Assembly: GCA_020072645.1 (NCBI GenBank)
Contig: JAIQGK010000032.1
Location: 1 to 34,458, forward strand
Direction: 5' to 3'
DNA from: Terriglobia bacterium
GTDB lineage: Bacteria > Acidobacteriota > Terriglobia > Terriglobales > Acidobacteriaceae
Length of the DNA stretch: 34,458 nucleotides
The notes under the pieces are model-generated. The model ran no database searches and was not told where the DNA came from. It was given only the letters and a program-made list of their open reading frames with translations. Every line of letters begins with the position of its first letter. The stretch's first letter is position 1. This document shows positions 1 to 12,900 of this stretch, piece after piece. Made by a program: the position numbers and the translations under genes.

Positions 1-773
1 TCCGTCCCGCCACCACCGTCCCAATGGGAATGTCTTCGCCCCCTCCCAGCCGCGACAGCAATGCCGCCACTCCCGCCTGCAGCACCATGAACAAACTCGC
101 TCCGCTTCTTCGCGCCAGAGTTCGCAATCCCTGATGCAGCTCCGCGTCCAGCTCCAGCGCCACCGTTCCTCCGCGATAGCTCATCACCGCCGGTCGCGTT
201 CGATCCGTGGGCAGCGCCAGCTCTTCCGGCATTCCTTCCAGCGCCTTCTTCCAGTACTCCAGCTGCCGGCTGATCAGGCTTTGCTCATCACCTTCGTCGC
301 CCAGCAGTTCCCGCTGCCACAGTGTGTAGTCTCCGTACTGCACCGGCAATGGCTCCCACTTCGGCGTCTGATTCTTGATTCGCGCCCCATACGCCTCTTC
401 CAGATCACGCGCCAGCGGATTCAGCGACCACCCGTCTCCCGCTATGTGGTGCAGCACCAGCAGCAGCACATAGCTATGGCCCTCGCCTTCCGTCAGCCGG
501 AACAGCCACGCCCGCAGCGGCAGCTCCCGCTCCAGTTCCATCCCCACTCCCGCCGCTTCCTCTAATCGCTGCTTCAGCTCCGATTCCCTGATCGTCTCGA
601 TCGTCAGCCGCGGCCGCGCTTCTTCCCCGCTCAACACCTTCTGGTACGGCACTCCCTCTTCCTGCGGAAACACCGTCCGCAATGCCTCATGCCTCTCCGC
701 CACATCCCCCAGCGCCTGCTCCAATGCAGTTGTATTCAGCTCGCCTTGCAACCGAAGCGCCAGCGGTATGTTG
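1..773. repeat. Repeat copy A: C-domain segment of the second NRPS (continues off the window)
   Basis: Bases 1-773 align without net gaps to 6426-7198 (offset 6425). I counted 5 differences over 1-180. Divergence is higher in patches, for example around 271-310 and in the last 50 or so bases. Similarity stops sharply at 773. The other end lies outside the window. Confidence 0.9.
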
Positions 774-946
774 GAGGAGCCCTGTCTTTTCAGCCAATCC
801 AGCAGTTCACTGCGGCGATCTTTGAGTTCACGACGGATTTCATTTGTGAGCGCTCCCTGTGGCGCAGCCACGCGCAAGCGATCATCTTCCAGCCAGACGC
901 GCGCGCCAAGGTTTCTCAGCTCAAGCAGCAGTTCAGCACAACTCAT
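1..946 (-). CDS. NRPS, second subunit (5' part; runs off the window)
   Basis: Translating the minus strand from the ATG at 946 gives an open frame to the window edge. Residues 1 to about 54 (MSCAELLLELRNLGARVWL..., ending LLDWLK) match the TubC-type N-terminal docking domain of NRPS/PKS subunits. After only RQGS it enters a condensation domain at residue 59 (NIPLALRLQG), with the HHIAGDGWS active-site motif (HHxxxDG). The usual beginning of a C domain, about 23 residues with the C1 motif (SYAQQRLWFL in the related domain at 6426-7265), is absent. The start codon overlaps the stop of the upstream NRPS as ATGA, implying translational coupling and one assembly line. The docking domain should receive the acidic tail of that protein. 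Whether the shortened C domain is active is unclear. The rest of the protein lies outside the window. Confidence 0.9.
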   Translation of the reverse strand, partial: MSCAELLLELRNLGARVWLEDDRLRVAAPQGALTNEIRRELKDRRSELLDWLKRQGSSNIPLALRLQGELNTTALEQALGDVAERHEALRTVFPQEEGVPYQKVLSGEEARPRLTIETIRESELKQRLEEAAGVGMELERELPLRAWLFRLTEGEGHSYVLLLVLHHIAGDGWSLNPLARDLEEAYGARIKNQTPKWEPLPVQYGDYTLWQRELLGDEGDEQSLISRQLEYWKKALEGMPEELALPTDRTRPAVMSYRGGTVALELDAELHQGLRTLARRSGASLFMVLQAGVAALLSRLGGGEDIPIGTVVAGR

Positions 947-3900
947 ATTTCCTCTTCTTCAAAAACTTCCTCATCCAGAGACGCCTCGCCTGCTTGCATA
1001 GGCGCGGCGGTAAACTGGATGGCTTGGATCAAATTGGCCAGGCCACCTACAGTGCTTGCGGAATAAAAATCGCGCAAAGAAAGCGCAACGCCGAAGGCAC
1101 TACAGACACGTCCCACCAGGCGCATGGCTGACAAAGAGTCGCCACCAAGCGCGAAAAAATCGTCTTCTACGCCTACCTGTCCTCGGCGCAATACCTCAGC
1201 AAACATTGCACATAACGCAGTTTCTTCCTGGGACCGTGGCGCACGTATGTTGCTCGACTGCCGCGCCCAAACAGGAAGAGCGGCCCGGTTAATTTTGCCG
1301 TTGGGAGAACGCGGTAATTTTTCAATCGGCATAAAATCCGAAGGCAGCATATGCGCAGGCAGCCGTTCATTTAGCCTGCGGCGCAGCGCCGAATGTTCGG
1401 GCAGGGCTCCATTACTCGGTACCAGATAAGCAACAAGTTGTCTCCCAGATGAGGCATCTTCTTTCAGCGCCACTGCGGCCTCTGCAATTTCCGGCAGTGA
1501 ACGTAGCGCAGATTCGATCTCACCCAGCTCAATACGGAACCCGCGAATCTTTATCTGCTCGTCGGCGCGGCCAACAAAATCGAGCATTCCGTCCTCGCGC
1601 CAACGCCCCAGATCGCCGGTGCGATACATGCGCGCGCCCGGATCAATTGCATATGGGTTAGCAATAAAGCGCTCCGCCGCTAATGCGGGACGGTTCAAAT
1701 ATCCCCGGGCCAGACCGGCGCCGGAAATGTACAACTCCCCGGCGACCCCAAAAGGCACAGGTTCCAGATTGCTATCGAGCACATACACACGCGTGTTGCA
1801 AATCGGAGAACCAATCGGTGGATTGGCAGAGCCTGACAACGGCAAGCCAATGGTCGCGCAAACTGTAGTTTCCGTAGGTCCATAGGCATTGATCATGCGC
1901 AGTCCCGCTGACCAGCGCGTGACTGCCCCTCCGCTCAGGGCCTCACCACCATTCATCAAGCATTGCAATGGCAACGTATCAAATTCTTCCAGGCTCGCGA
2001 GCACGGGAACGGGTAATAAGGCATGGGTAACTTTCTGCGAGACAAGAAGCTCATACAATGCCGCTCCTTCGCGCTGTTGTTCCGGCAGGACTAACGTGGC
2101 GCCAGTACTCAAGGCCATCAGGCATTCCCAAAAGGAAGCATCGAAATTCAGCGAAGCAAATTGCAGGATGCGTGACTGTTCTGTCAGCTTGAGCCGTTCT
2201 GCCTGACTGGCGGCCAATGAAGGAATGCCCTGATGTGTAACAACCACTCCTTTGGGAATACCAGTCGATCCCGAGGTATAGATCACATAGGCCGGATGCT
2301 GGGGCAGAACCGGCCGATTGGTATTACGCTCAGATGCGCGCTTCATGGCCGCGGCGACTTCCGGAGCATCAAGAGCAAAAAACTCAACTCCCGCTATTTG
2401 CGGCAATCGAAGTTGCAGTTTGGACTCCGTAAGCACCAGCTTTGGCATAGCGTCTTTCAACATGTGTTCGAGACGCGCGCGAGGGTACTCGGAATCGAGC
2501 GGAAGGTAAGCGGCGCCTGCTTTCCAGATGGCAATGATGGCCGCCACCATGTCAGCCGAACGATCTATGGAAACACCAACCAAAGATTCCGGGCCGATGC
2601 CTTTTTCTATCAAGCAATGAGCAAGGCGATTGGCGTGGCGGTTCAGTTCGCCATAACTCATTGAGAACTCGCCTTGCACGATTGCGATTGACTGCGGCGC
2701 ATGCGCAGCACTCTTTTCAAAAATCTCTGCCATGGTGGTACTGGGAAGCGGCAGCAACGTGTTGTTGAATTCGTCCAGCACAGCGCGGCGTTCGCCATCC
2801 ATAAACAAGTCAAGCTGGTGCCATGGAGCGTCAGGCCGGGTCGCAGCGGATTCCAGCAACCGGATGAAGCGCGAGGCAATCTTCCCGGCATCTTCAGCTG
2901 TAAATCGCGCCGGATCATAGTCAAGACGGACATGCAGACGGTCATCTGGGGCGATCATCAACGCCAGCGGATAGTGCGCCCCATCCCGCATCTCGACGTC
3001 CGAGATTCGCAGCCCACCGAATGAGCGTTCCAGAAGAGAACGATCGAGCGGATAATTCTCAAAGACAAAGATCGTGTCAAACAGTTGTTCGAATCCGGAT
3101 TCGTGTTGGATTTCGCTCAACCCCAGATGATAGACATTGAGCGTCTCCGATTGACTTTTTTGAATTCTCGCCAGAACGTCAACGAAGCATTCGCCAGGCT
3201 GCATTCGAACGCGCAACGGAACTGTATTAATGAACAGTCCCACCATCTGCTCGATTCCAGCCAACTCCGGCGACCGCCCCGATACCGTGATGCCGAATAC
3301 GACATCGTTGCGATTACTCAGGCGCGCCAGCAGCACCGCCCAAAGTCCCTGCAAGACTGTATTTAGAGTCAAGCCACGCTCGCGGGCCTTTGCATTGAGC
3401 GCAGCTGTGAGTTCCAGTGAGAGATCATGCCGCCAGGAAGCGGGAATCAGCGTCTCAGCCTGTCTAGCGTCTTGAAGCTGCGACGCCATGATGGTGGGAC
3501 TCTCTAACTCACCCAGGTAGTTCTTCCATACCGCAAGGGCTGCGGAATGGTCCTGCGTCTTCAACCATGCCAGATAATCGGTATAGGGCCGTACACGGGG
3601 CAATGCATCAAGATTAATGCCATTGCTGTAAAGCTCCAGCATTTCTCCAATCAATACGGGCGTTGACCAGCCATCCAGAATCAAGTGATGATTGGTGAAC
3701 ACCAGCACATGACGTTCAGGAGCCAGCCGTACCAGTACAAAACGCAGTAGCGGACCTGAAGAGAATATGAAACCTTTACGTCTTTCGGCAGAGACGATCT
3801 CAGCGCAGCGCAGGCCCTGGGCCTCCTTGTCCAGCATCGAAAGATCCACTTGGCGCCAGGGAAGATCGACTGCGGCAGGGACTACCTGTACAGGCTGCTC

Positions 3901-6900
3901 CAGACCTTCGCGATAAATAGAAACCCGCAGGTTGGGATATCGCACAAGCAGGACTTCGATTGCCTGCTTTAGTTGCCCGGGAAATATTTCTCCTTCAAAT
4001 TCAAGATTGGTTTGGACGGTGTATACGTCTTCGCCGGTCGCGTACAACGAGTGAAAGAGCAACCCTTCCTGCAGCGGCGAAAGCGGAAGGATGTCAACAA
4101 TAGACGGCAACGCAGCTTCAATCTGTTCAACCTGCCCAAGCGACAGAGAGACCAGAGGAAAATCTGAAGCGCTGTGCCCGCCGTTGCCGCGTTGTCCAGC
4201 GTAATGCACGATGGACTCCAGCGCGCGCTGCCACAACACCGCCAGCTCGCGAACGGCAGATTCTTCCAGATGGTTTTTGGCCCAGTTGAAGTTCGCTGTA
4301 AGCCGCGACCCTTCAGATCCATCGGCGACCACCGCGTCAATCTCTACCAAGTGAAGGAGCGGCATTTCCGGATCAGCACCTCCGCCAAAACCGGCATCAT
4401 CCCCCGTAGGCAGCCACAGTGCTCCTTCCTGTGCGGCAAACCTGCCGAGATAGTTGAAGGCAAGTTGCGGCGTGGGCAGAGCAGACAGATGTCTCTCAGA
4501 TTCAGAGTTCAAATAGCGCAACAATCCGTAATGCAGTCCCCGGTTTGGAATGGCGTGCAATTGATCTTTAATAAGCTTGAGGGCTCGTCCAAGGCCGGAC
4601 CGGCGGGCAGTGAATTCATGAAGGTCGATATCGGAATTGGTGTCTTGAAGATCAAGACGCACAGGAAAGACGCTGGTGAACCAGCCCACGGTCCGCGAGA
4701 GATCGAACCCGCTATCCATAGGTTCGCGACCGTGGCCTTCCAGATCAATTGTCATCGTCCTGTCATTCGTTGCGCTATAGAACCGCCGCCATTGAAATGA
4801 TGCAAGTGCCAGGGCCGTCAACAGCACGTCATTGATCTGCGCATGAAACGCTTCCAGCACGGAAGTAAGAAGTGCGGTGGTTAAATCAACCGGCAAACTC
4901 ACACGCAGATTTCCGGCGCTCGCAATGTTGTCCTTTGCGGGTTCAAGCAATCTTCCGGGAAGCAGTGGTGCGCCGGACAGCGCGCCCTTCCAATAATCAA
5001 GCTCGGATAGAACAGACTGATGGTTTGCACGCTCGGAGAGATACTGTGCCCAGCGTCGAAATGGCGTTGCTTCAGGCTCAAACATTGGCGCTTCACCACG
5101 AACCATGGCTCCCCATGCCGCAGCTAGATCAGAAAGCAGAATGCGCCATGACACTCCATCCACGGCAAGGTGATGGATCATCAAAAGCAGACGGCTGTTT
5201 CCCCTGAACCAAACGGCGTGGACCATTCGGCCCGCTTGAGGGTCCAAATGGCGCTCTGCTGCGAGCGCCGCAGCCTTTCCTGATTCAGTGCTGCTGGCGG
5301 AATGTACAATCGTTACGCAGTCTCTAGCCTGCACCCAGCCGCGCGGAGCAATCTGCAGATCGTTATTCACTCCTAGCCTAAGTCGCAGTGACCCGTGCTG
5401 ATCGATCAGCAGCTGCAGCAAGCGAACAAGGTCTGCTTCCAGTAAATCTGCCGGAACCTGCAGCAAGACAGATTGATGAAACCGTTTGAACGCACTACCC
5501 TGCTCAAAGAGTGCCTGGATGATCGGCGTTGGCAGTAGCGTGCCATCTTCATCGATTGATGTCGTCGCTGGATCGGACGTGACTGCTCGTGCCGCAAGAG
5601 CCAGGGCTTCCGGCGTCTGATGTTGGAAGATGTCTCGCGGAGAAAGTAAGAGTCCCATCTTTCTGCCCTTACTGATAAGTTGAATAGAAAGGATGCTATC
5701 TCCGCCCAGATGGAAGAAGTTTTCATTGGCGCCCACCTGCTCAAGCGAAAGCAGCTCTGCAAACAGGCGGCAGAACGTCTGCTCCCTGGGTGTTCGCGGC
5801 AGTCGTTTGTTTTCACGCTGCCGTGGGCGCGAGCCGATTCTGCCAGCTATCGTCACCGCTGGCTTATTTGATAGCGTAACCGCTTCACTCGGCACTTGTG
5901 ACGCATGTGACTGTTGATCTTGCAGACCGAAGGAGGGCTCGAGCTGCCGCAAACGTACTTTTGGTTCCCTCGATATCTCGCGCAGCATATGGACTAACGC
6001 TGCGGCCAGATTGGCTGCCGTTTGAGGATCGAACAGATCAAAACTATATTCCAGCGTCCCCGCGACGCCGACTGCGTTCCCGGCAGAATCAAAAGTCTCA
6101 TTCAACGTAAAAGCAAGATCGAACTGAGCCTGATGAGTGGAAACAATAACTTGTTGAATGTTCATTCCCGGCAGGTCCAGCTTCGCTTCCGGCGCGTTCT
6201 GCAGCACCAGCACCACCTGAAACAGAGGATGGCGGGATTGCGAGCGCGCCGGCTGCACCGCCTCCACCAACCGCTCAAACGGCACTTCCTGATGGCTGTA
6301 CGCCTCCAGCGCAAATCGCCTTACCCGCTCGATCAGCTCGGTAAATGTTGGATCGCCAGAAAGATCGGTCCGCAGCACCAGCGTGTTCACAAAGAATCCC
6401 ACCAGCTCTTCCAGCTCCGCTTCACTCCGTCCCGCCACCACCGTCCCAATGGGAATGTCTTCGCCCACTCCCAGCCGCGACAGCAATGCCGCCACTCCCG
6501 CCTGCAGCACCATGAACAAACTCGCTCCGCTTCTCCGCGCCAGAGTTCGCAATCCCTGATGCAGCTCCGCATCCAGCTCCAGCGCCACCGTTCCCCCTCG
6601 ATAGCTCATCACCGCCGGTCGCGTTCGATCCGCGGGCAGCGCCAGCTCTTCCGGCATCCCCTCCAGCGCCTTCTTCCAGTACTCCAGCTGCCGGCTGATT
6701 ACACTCTCCGGATCACTCTCGCTCCCCAGCAGCTCCCGCTGCCACAGCGTGTAATCTCCGTACTGCACCGGCAGCGGCTCCCACTCCGGCGCCTGCTTCT
6801 TGATTCGCGCCCGGTACGCCTCTTCCAGATCACGCGCCAGTGGATTGAGCGACCATCCGTCTCCCGCTATGTGGTGCAGCACCAGCAACAACACGTAGCT

Positions 6901-9900
6901 ACGGCCCTCGCCTTCCGCCAGCCGGAACAGCCACGCCCGCAGCGGCAGCTCCAGCTCCAGTTCCATTCCCACTCCCGCCGCTTCCCTCAATCGCTCGCTC
7001 AGCTCCGATTCCTTGATACTCTCCAATGTGATTTCCGGCCGCGCCTCTTCCCCGCTCAGCACCTTCTGGTACGGCACTCCTTCTTCCTGCGGAAACACCG
7101 TCCGCAATGCTTCATGCCTCTCCGCCACATCCCCCAGCGCCTGCTCCAGCGCAGTTGTATTCAGATCACCTTGCAGCCGCAACGCCAGCGGTATGTTGTA
7201 CGTCGCTCCCGCTCCTTCCATCTGGTACAAAAACCACAACCGCTGCTGCGCATACGACAACGGCACTCGCTCTGACCGCACCTTTGCGATCAGCGCGGGA
7301 CGCACAGTTTGGTCTTCACTGAGCCGGTCTTCATCTAGGCGCTCGACTAACTCCGCTACCGTGGGCGATTCAAACAGCGCCCGAATGCTCACCTCTTTGC
7401 CCAGCGCGGCCCTCACCCGGCTGACCAGCTTCGCCGCGAGCAGCGAGTGCCCGCCCAGTTCAAAGAAGTTGTCGTGAATGCCCACCCGCTCTGCTCCCAA
7501 CACATCTGCAAACACCGCGCACAACACTTCTTCTTCCGGTGTCCGTGGCAATTGTTGCTCACCACCGTTCTGGCTGAGAGATGAAAGAACGCGGCGGTCA
7601 ACTTTGCCGCTGGGCGTCAGGGGCCACGCTGACAGGACGGAGATAACACCAGGTACCATGTAAGCTGGCAATGATCGACGCAAATGTTTCTGGAGAGTTT
7701 CTGCGAGGTCCGTTTCCAGTCCTGAGTCAAACTGTCGGGCAATTACATACGCCGCGAGTTGCCTCACGCTGCCTCGCTCCTGCACCGTCACAATGGCATC
7801 AGCAACGCCGTCGTGAGATCTGAGCGCACTTTCGATTTCGCCCAGCTCTATCCGGAAGCCGCGAATTTTTACCTGATGGTCAACGCGCCCCAGGAATTCC
7901 AGATTGCCATCGGGCAACCACCGGACCAGATCGCCGGTTCGATACAGCCGCTTTCCCGGCACTGACACAAACGGATCAGCAATAAACTTTTCTGCGGTGA
8001 GTGCAGGGCGGTTCCAGTAACCACGTGTCACTCCCGCGCCGCCGATGTACAACTCTCCGGCTACACCTACCGGCACTGGATCAAGACGACCGTCGAGCAC
8101 ATACAAACTTGTATTCGCGACAGGTTTGCCAATGGGAACGGTGCGCGCTTGCGGCACACTCTTCGCATACGTGGACTGAACTGTGGTTTCAGTCGGGCCG
8201 TAAGTGTTCCAGAGTTTAGCGGAGAGCTTCTGGTAAAAAATGTCTGAGAGCTCGGGCTTCAGCGCTTCTGCTCCGCTGCTTATGATCCTAAGAGACGTCC
8301 ACTGCTGAATCCGCGGATGATCAAGCAGCGCGTCCAGCAAAGAAGGAGCCAAGTCGACGTAGCTGACCGATTTCCCAATGGCAAGTTGCAGCAGATAATC
8401 CGTATCCCGCTCGCCTCCCGGCGCAGCAATAGCAATACGCGATCCATAAGCCAAAGGCAGAAAGATTTCCAGTATCGAAGCGTCAAAACTGAAGGACGCT
8501 TTCTGCAACACGCAATCCGCCGCAGTGAGCGACAATGCTTCACCAGCCCAGAACAACTGATTGCAAACCTGCCGATGCTCCACGGCAACACCTTTGGGCT
8601 GTCCGGTTGATCCCGATGTATAGATTATGTAGGCGAGATTTTCTGAACGGACCTCAACCTGCGGGCGATGATGAGGCTCTTGCTCGATTCGGTTCCAGTC
8701 CGCATCAAGGGCGATCACCCGGGCATGGCTGTTGGGCAAGTTTGAAAGCAACGTGCTTTGAATAAGCAGTATGCCGGCGTCAGAATCCTCCAACATATAG
8801 GCAAGGCGCTCTTGAGGATAAGCAGGATCAAGAGGCACATATGCGCCACCCGCCTTTAGCACGCCCAGAAGAGCTACCAACAATTCCAGACTGCGCTCCA
8901 TGCAAATCCCAACTCTTACATCTGGCCTCACGCCCAGCTTTGCGAGATGGTGCGCGAGCTGGTTGGCATGATGCTCAAGCTCACCATAGGTCACGCGTTG
9001 CTCCGCCAGTTCAGCGGCAACCGCCAAAGGTGTTTTGGCAGCCTGCTCCTCAAACAAATTGTGAACGCATGATTTTTGGGAATAACCGACCGTCGTCTGG
9101 TTCCACTCAACCAAGAGGCGATGGCGATCGGCGGCAGAGATCATCTGCAAGCGATGCAGCGCCACATTCGGCTCGGCGATCACGGACCCCAACAATCGGC
9201 CAAAGTCGCCAGCCATCTGCTCGATGCGCCAGCGATCAAACAAATCACGGTTATAGAGCCAGCAGAGCTCAAGCCTCTTGTCCCGTTGCCAGGCATACAG
9301 TTCCAGATCAAGCCGAACACGCGGTTGATCATCCATGACAGGCTCAACTTGAAGTCCCGGCAGAGCATGCATGCTTGCCGGCGCATTCTGAAGCGCGAAC
9401 ATGACCTGGAAAACCGGAGGGTAATTGAGACCGTGTTGAGCTTCGCGCGCCAGTTGCTCAAAAGGAACATCCTGGTGACGATAAGCATCCAACGCCGTTG
9501 TGCGCGCCTGCTTCAGCAGGTCGGTAAAACTTTGATCAGGATCGAGTTGCATCCGCATGACGATGGCACTGGAAAAGTATCCAATGACTTTTTCCAGGCG
9601 CGGTTCTGGGCGGTTAGCAACGGGAGTTCCGATCAGGATATCGTTCTGACCACTGTAGCGCTGCAACAGCACGGAGAAGGCCGCAACCAGGGCCATGTAA
9701 AGAGTGCAATCATTTCTGCGGGCGAGGTTTTCCAGAGCGGAGAGCGGTTCCTCAGGAAATGTTAAGTGCAACAGTTCGCCGGAAAAGCTCTGGCGCGTCG
9801 GCCGAGGCCTGTCACGTGGAAGGTCCAATTGATCAGGCGCCTGGAGTAATTGTTTGCTCCAGTACTCCAAAGCAGCAGACCGCCGGGGCTCTGTGGCAGC

Positions 9901-12900
9901 GCTACGTTGCCAAAGAACGTAGTCAGCGTACTGCAGCGGCAGCGGAGGAAGAGCGGGCCGGCGTCCTTCGCGCAATGCCGCGTACATCTCCGCGAACTCA
10001 CGATCAAAAATCTCTTCTGACCAGCCGTCAGCCACAATGTGATGAAAAGTTCGGAGAAAAATATGTTCCTGCGCTGAAAGCTTGATCAACTTTGCGCGCA
10101 ACAGAGCTCCATGTGTAAGGTCGAATGGTTCCTCCCACTCCTTATGCAGCGCGGCATTTAATTCTTTCTGCTGCTGTTGCGAATCGAACGCAGTCAGGTC
10201 AATCAAAGGGACGTCAAGCGTCAGATGCGGGCAGATAATCTGCGTGGGCTCGCCGTCAATCTGCGCGAAGCAGGTGCGCAAACTCTCATGCCGCTCGATC
10301 ATTGCATTCACGGCAGATTCAAGAGCCGTAACATCCAAATCGCCGCGAATACGCAGCGCCTCAGGGATGTGGTATTGCGCGCTGCTTCCTTCGAGTTGAT
10401 CAATAAACCAGAGCCGCTGTTGCGAGAAAGAAACCGGCAAGCGTTCCGGACGAGGCTGAGGGCCTGTGAGTAAATTGTCCTTTTCAAATGCGCCAAGCTG
10501 GATCGCCAGTTGCGCAACCGTCGGCGAATCGAAGAGAGAGCGTGCTGGCAGATCAATTCCGAATGTTGCATGAATGCGGCTGAGAAGCTGCATCGCCGTG
10601 AGCGAGTGACCGCCAAGATCGAAAAAGCTGTCATGAATGCCAATGCGTTCCAGTGACAGCACTTCTCCAAAAATATGGCAGAGAATTTCTTCCTCCGGTG
10701 TGCGCGGAGGAGCATTGCTGTTGCCGCGCCATTCCGGCGCCGGCAAAGCTCGGCGATCGATTTTGCCGTTAGGCGTAAGCGGCAGAGCCGGCAGCACCAC
10801 TATCGCCGCGGGCAACATGTGTCTGGGCAGCCGCTCTGCCAGACGACGGTGTAAATCCGGCAGATCAAACGGCTTCTCGCCGGCAAGAACGATATAGGCC
10901 ACGAGCTGTTTGCCGGAAGCACCATTCTCACGCGCTATGACGATTGCTTGGTTGATCTCGGCCTGCGCCGTAAGGGAAGTTTCAATTTCCCCAAGCTCTA
11001 TGCGGAAGCCGCGGATTTTCACCTGCTGATCGGCACGGCCAAGAAACTCGAGGGTCCCGTCCCGCTGCCAGCGAGCCAGATCGCCAGTGCGGTACATGCG
11101 CGACCCCGAAGCTGAAAAAGGGTCGGCAGTGAACCTCTCTGCCGTCAGCGATGGCCGATTCAGGTAGCCGCGCGCCAAGCCTATACCCCCAATGTAAAGC
11201 TCTCCTGCAACTCCCACCGGCAGAGGATGGAGAAAGCGATCGAGCACATACATTCGGGTGTTCCATATCGGCCTGCCGATAGGAATGTTGTATACCTCCG
11301 CCTCTCGCAGACATTCCCAGAAGGTGACATCCACAGATGCTTCGGTCGGGCCATAGAGATTGTGGAGAGCCGCGTTCAGCACGCGGACAAACTTTTCTTG
11401 CACGTCGCCATGCAATGCCTCACCGCTGCAGATCACTCGACGCAAACTGTTACAAGTAGCAGCGAGCGGCTCCTCCAGAAATACGCTAAGCATGGAGGGG
11501 ACGAAGTGCACCGTCGTTACTTGTTGCTCGTTGATGAGTGAAGCCAGATATGCCGGGTCTCTATGGCCGCCAGGCTTTGCCAAAACGAGGCTCGAGCCTT
11601 GAATCAGGGGCCAGAGAAATTCCCACACGGAGACGTCAAAGCTGAAAGGGGTTTTCTGCAGCACACGATCGTCTGCAGTGAGCCCGTACTGCGCCTGCAT
11701 CCAGAGCAAGCGATTGACGATTCCCTGATGTGTATTGACGGCACCCTTTGGTGTACCGGTAGAACCGGAAGTATAGATTGCATACGCAGGATGCTGCGGC
11801 AGCAAAATGGAAGTTCGTTCTGCGTCGCTCAGGTTGTGCGTGGGCAGGCTTTGGAGCAATTGCTGGAACTCCGCTTCCTCAACGCTCTTGAATTCACAAT
11901 CGCTTACCTGCGGGAGTCGCGCCAGCGTTGCCTGATTCGTAAGCACCACGCGAGGCGCCGCATCCCTGACCATATGCTCGATTCGCGCCTGCGGATAATC
12001 GGGATCAAGTGGGAGATATGCCGCGCCGGATTTCAAGGTGGCAACAATTGCGATTACCAGTTCGAGCGAGCGTTCAAGGGCAATGCCAACCAGCGCTTCC
12101 GGGCCGATTTCCATTGCCACAAGGTGACGAGCCAGTCGGTTGGCGCGGGCATTTAACTCAGCGTAGGTCAAGAAGCTTTCTCCAAACACAACAGCCGTGA
12201 GATCAGGAGTGCGGGCCACCTGGGCTTCCATGAGTTGCGGCAAGGTGGTTTCGGCAACCGCATGCGTATTGGCATTGAAGCTGGAAACGACCGTGTCCAG
12301 CTCGCCTGGCAGCAAGAGCCCGTAGGCATGAAGCGGAAGCCCAGGGGAAACTAACTGATGCAATAGAGCAATGAATCTCTGCTGGTGAGCTGCGACCTCG
12401 TCCAGCGTGTAGTGCGCTGGATTAGCGTCAAAATCAATGCGGAGATCGGAGCCTTCCTGGCGGTCATAAACAGCAATGGCAAACTCATCGACGGGACCGT
12501 TGGACAAGTTGTGCGTCGCGGTCTCGCATCCGGTGAAATTCAGATCGTAATCAAAGGACATCACGTTTACGAGCAAGCCGTAAATGTCGGGATCAGATGG
12601 TTGCAATCCAAGGTCACGCCGCAGATCGTCAGCGCGATAGCGCTGGTGGCGTATTATTTCCGCCTTGCGCTTTACCACCTGCGTTACAAGATCGGCAAAG
12701 GTCCCGCTGTGGGCAAAAGTAATGCGCAACGGCAAAATGTTTGAAACCATGCCGGGAATACTGCGCATCTTGCGTCCAACGCGGGCGGTCAGGGGTAATC
12801 CCAAAATTACGTCCTCCGCCCCGGTGAGGCGATGGAGGTAAAGTGCGGCGGCGGTCTCAATCACCTGCGCCAGACTGGCGCCGAGAGTTCTTCCCATGGA

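Noticed and set aside
6022-7275. A 417-codon plus-strand frame rich in Arg, Gln and His
   Set aside because: It lies antisense to the NRPS C domain, and its composition is what the complement of GC-rich coding sequence gives. There is no ribosome-binding site or family resemblance.
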